A stretch of DNA of 32,100 nt from JBEKSX01 sp049516635 (GTDB taxonomy: Bacteria; Bacteroidota; Ignavibacteria; Tepidaquicellales; OLB5): assembly GCA_049516635.1 (NCBI GenBank), contig JBEKSX010000025.1, positions 1-32,100 of the forward strand. The letters run 5' to 3'. Shown here in pieces: positions 30,908 to 32,100 of the stretch. The position numbers and the translations under genes were made by a program. Every line of letters begins with the position of its first letter. The stretch's first letter is position 1. The notes under the pieces were generated by a model. The model had not been told where the DNA came from, searched no databases, and was given only the letters and a program-made list of their open reading frames with translations.

Positions 30908-31846
30908 TTATTTAAGAGATGCTAATGTATTATAAAGCCTTTGTTTGGATAGTTTAGAAACCGATGCACACAATATACTATCCTTGTACCACATCATCAA
31001 TGTACAATTATCTTTATCCACATGGTCACACAAATAATATTTATCTGCCATTATCTGGCTGTGGACAGGATCAGGAAGCTCAAGATTATTACAGTGTATG
31101 GAAGATATGTGTGTTTCGTAAATATAAATTACATCCTTGCCGGAAGTATAGACAATGTGCGCCAGCTTCTGCCCGTTATACTCGTTATAACAGGCACCCT
31201 TCAAGCTACAATTCTTCAGGCACGGGACAAATGCATCGAATCTGGTCCCGTTCTTGAGATAAGAACAAACTGCATTCTCATCAGTGGAATTCATTTGGGG
31301 TGACATCTCTCCTGCAAGTATTTTATGAAAATTATTCACCGCCTGAACCATGACACTTTTATCCGAACCCGAAGTTACAAACTGGTTTAGACCGGGCGAC
31401 TGAGTTCTATCCACGAATAATCCCGCAGCTGCAAGTATGACTATAAAAAGAATTGCAAAAGAGTAAGCCGGAACTGTAACCCATCTTAACCGTACTTTTG
31501 TCGTTATCAATCTCATAAGATATACTAAGAACGGCAGGTTGTAATGTACTTCATGTGCAAAGGAAGATTGTGTGAGTTCTTCCTTTTTCTTTTCAAGAAC
31601 GGCGTAGACAAGATTATCGACAGAATTATTTATCTTAACAAAAGTTGTAAGGGGAAGCTCAACAGGTTTGATTTTCGATTGGAACAGATTCTTCGTAAGA
31701 AGCTCTGTCTTATATTTCTTACTTACTACTTCGTCATTTTCTATCAACTCCCTTACACGTTGTGACTCTTCATCTGTAAGCTGTTGATCATCAATGAACG
31801 AAGTGATATACTCATCAATATTTTCTATTGTAATTTTCACACCCAT
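30908..31846 (-). CDS. Transmembrane anti-sigma factor with Cys-rich extracytoplasmic domain
   Basis: 312 residues. The N-terminal cytosolic part (1-122) has a helical start IDEYITSFIDDQQLTDEESQRVRELIEN, like anti-sigma domains, but no HxxxCxxC zinc motif. One membrane segment spans about 123-145. The outer domain (146-312) has eight cysteines, C194, C209, C213, C219, C252, C273, C281 and C293; there are none elsewhere in the protein. The block NGQKLAHIVYTSGKDVIYIYE recalls the outer domain of other proteobacterial-type anti-sigma factors, which lack these cysteines. It would hold the sigma factor encoded 30 bp upstream until a signal acts on the outer domain. Downstream by 9 bp is a secreted thioredoxin. 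The signal (redox, metal or misfolded protein) is inference. Confidence 0.82.
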   Translation of the reverse strand: MGVKITIENIDEYITSFIDDQQLTDEESQRVRELIENDEVVSKKYKTELLTKNLFQSKIKPVELPLTTFVKINNSVDNLVYAVLEKKKEELTQSSFAHEVHYNLPFLVYLMRLITTKVRLRWVTVPAYSFAILFIVILAAAGLFVDRTQSPGLNQFVTSGSDKSVMVQAVNNFHKILAGEMSPQMNSTDENAVCSYLKNGTRFDAFVPCLKNCSLKGACYNEYNGQKLAHIVYTSGKDVIYIYETHISSIHCNNLELPDPVHSQIMADKYYLCDHVDKDNCTLMMWYKDSILCASVSKLSKQRLYNTLASLK

Positions 31847-31876
31847 AAGCCTAATTTTTCACAGAATATTACAATT

Positions 31877-32100
31877 TTAAGTCCCCGTTTCAATCTGGTA
31901 CCCTCTCGAACGGGCATAATCAGTTAATTTCTTCTGGAGAATTTTTCTGCCTCGGTGCAGTCTGCTTCTAACTGTTCCTATTGGACAGTCAAGAAATTCT
32001 GCGATCTCTTCATAACTTAATCCTTCAAGATCACAGAGTATAACTACCGTCTTATAATCGTCCTGTAAGGAGTTCAGGGCATTCATGAGGTCATCGTCAA
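31877..32100 (-). CDS. ECF RNA polymerase sigma factor, C-terminal part (cut by window edge)
   Basis: The last 74 codons are present, reading through the window end. LNSLQDDYKTVVILCDLEGLSYEEIAEFLDCPIGTVRSRLHRGRKIL is the sigma region 4 helix-turn-helix of ECF factors (EIAE...P.GTVRSRLHRGR). Region 2 lies outside. It probably directs transcription of its own operon and an envelope-related regulon and is inhibited by the anti-sigma factor encoded 30 bp downstream. The subgroup cannot be assigned from this fragment. Confidence 0.9.
   Translation of the reverse strand, partial: DDDLMNALNSLQDDYKTVVILCDLEGLSYEEIAEFLDCPIGTVRSRLHRGRKILQKKLTDYARSRGYQIETGT

Overview
The window reads as chromosomal DNA of a moderately AT-rich bacterium of the FCB group (Bacteroidota/Chlorobiota, most likely Ignavibacteria-like). 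The grounds are a type A type IX secretion (T9SS) sorting domain with the YPNPFNP motif at the end of a secreted beta-propeller protein, a DUF5683 protein next to secG, an HPr kinase next to a short hibernation factor, lipoproteins with FFxxC lipoboxes, and several dispersed palindromic repeats of the kind common between genes in these phyla. The placement is inferred from gene content; no rRNA is present. No prophage, insertion sequence or CRISPR array was seen.

Layout. 1-990 (-): a PhoB/PhoR-like two-component pair with the kinase cut by the window edge, and PhoB-type 11-bp-spaced TTAACA repeats upstream. 1250-2537: a His-rich NicO/TauE-like membrane transporter (+) facing an isoprenylcysteine-methyltransferase-like membrane protein (-). 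2634-5039 (-): a likely redox operon, lpd, AhpC/TSA peroxiredoxin and bcp. 5040-7510: a repeat-rich stretch with palindromes, a cruciform-forming element and other inverted repeats around a T9SS-exported SBBP-repeat protein, whose sorting domain itself carries an in-frame hairpin repeat. 7511-9491 (-): DUF5683 protein, SecG and a hexapeptide acyltransferase. 9646-17225 (+): hpf, hprK, two tandem paralogous oligopeptide-binding lipoproteins, two permeases of the same ABC system (no ATPase gene here) and a small DUF2795 protein, ending in a good terminator. 17335-20841 (+): a BamA/TamA-like Omp85 protein, DNA polymerase III delta prime and a small exported WxxGxW-type protein, followed by another terminator. 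20936-23417: a membrane-anchored metallo-beta-lactamase-fold hydrolase, a family 2 glycosyltransferase and an unidentified exported protein. 23577-26188 (+): a PHP-domain phosphoesterase overlapping purF. 26277-30171 (-): tRNA-Leu(CAG), recJ, yebC, ruvC and ruvA, a recombination/repair cluster without ruvB. 30350-32100 (-): an ECF sigma factor (cut by the window end), a transmembrane anti-sigma factor with eight cysteines, all on the outer side of its membrane segment, and a TlpA-like thioredoxin lipoprotein.

Most of the window is housekeeping. The best candidate for an undescribed system is the last operon: sigma factor, Cys-rich extracytoplasmic sensor and secreted thioredoxin would together make an envelope redox- or metal-sensing switch. 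The second point of interest is the repeat-dense region around the T9SS protein, including a palindrome cluster upstream of the lpd/peroxiredoxin operon and a hairpin element translated inside a coding region.
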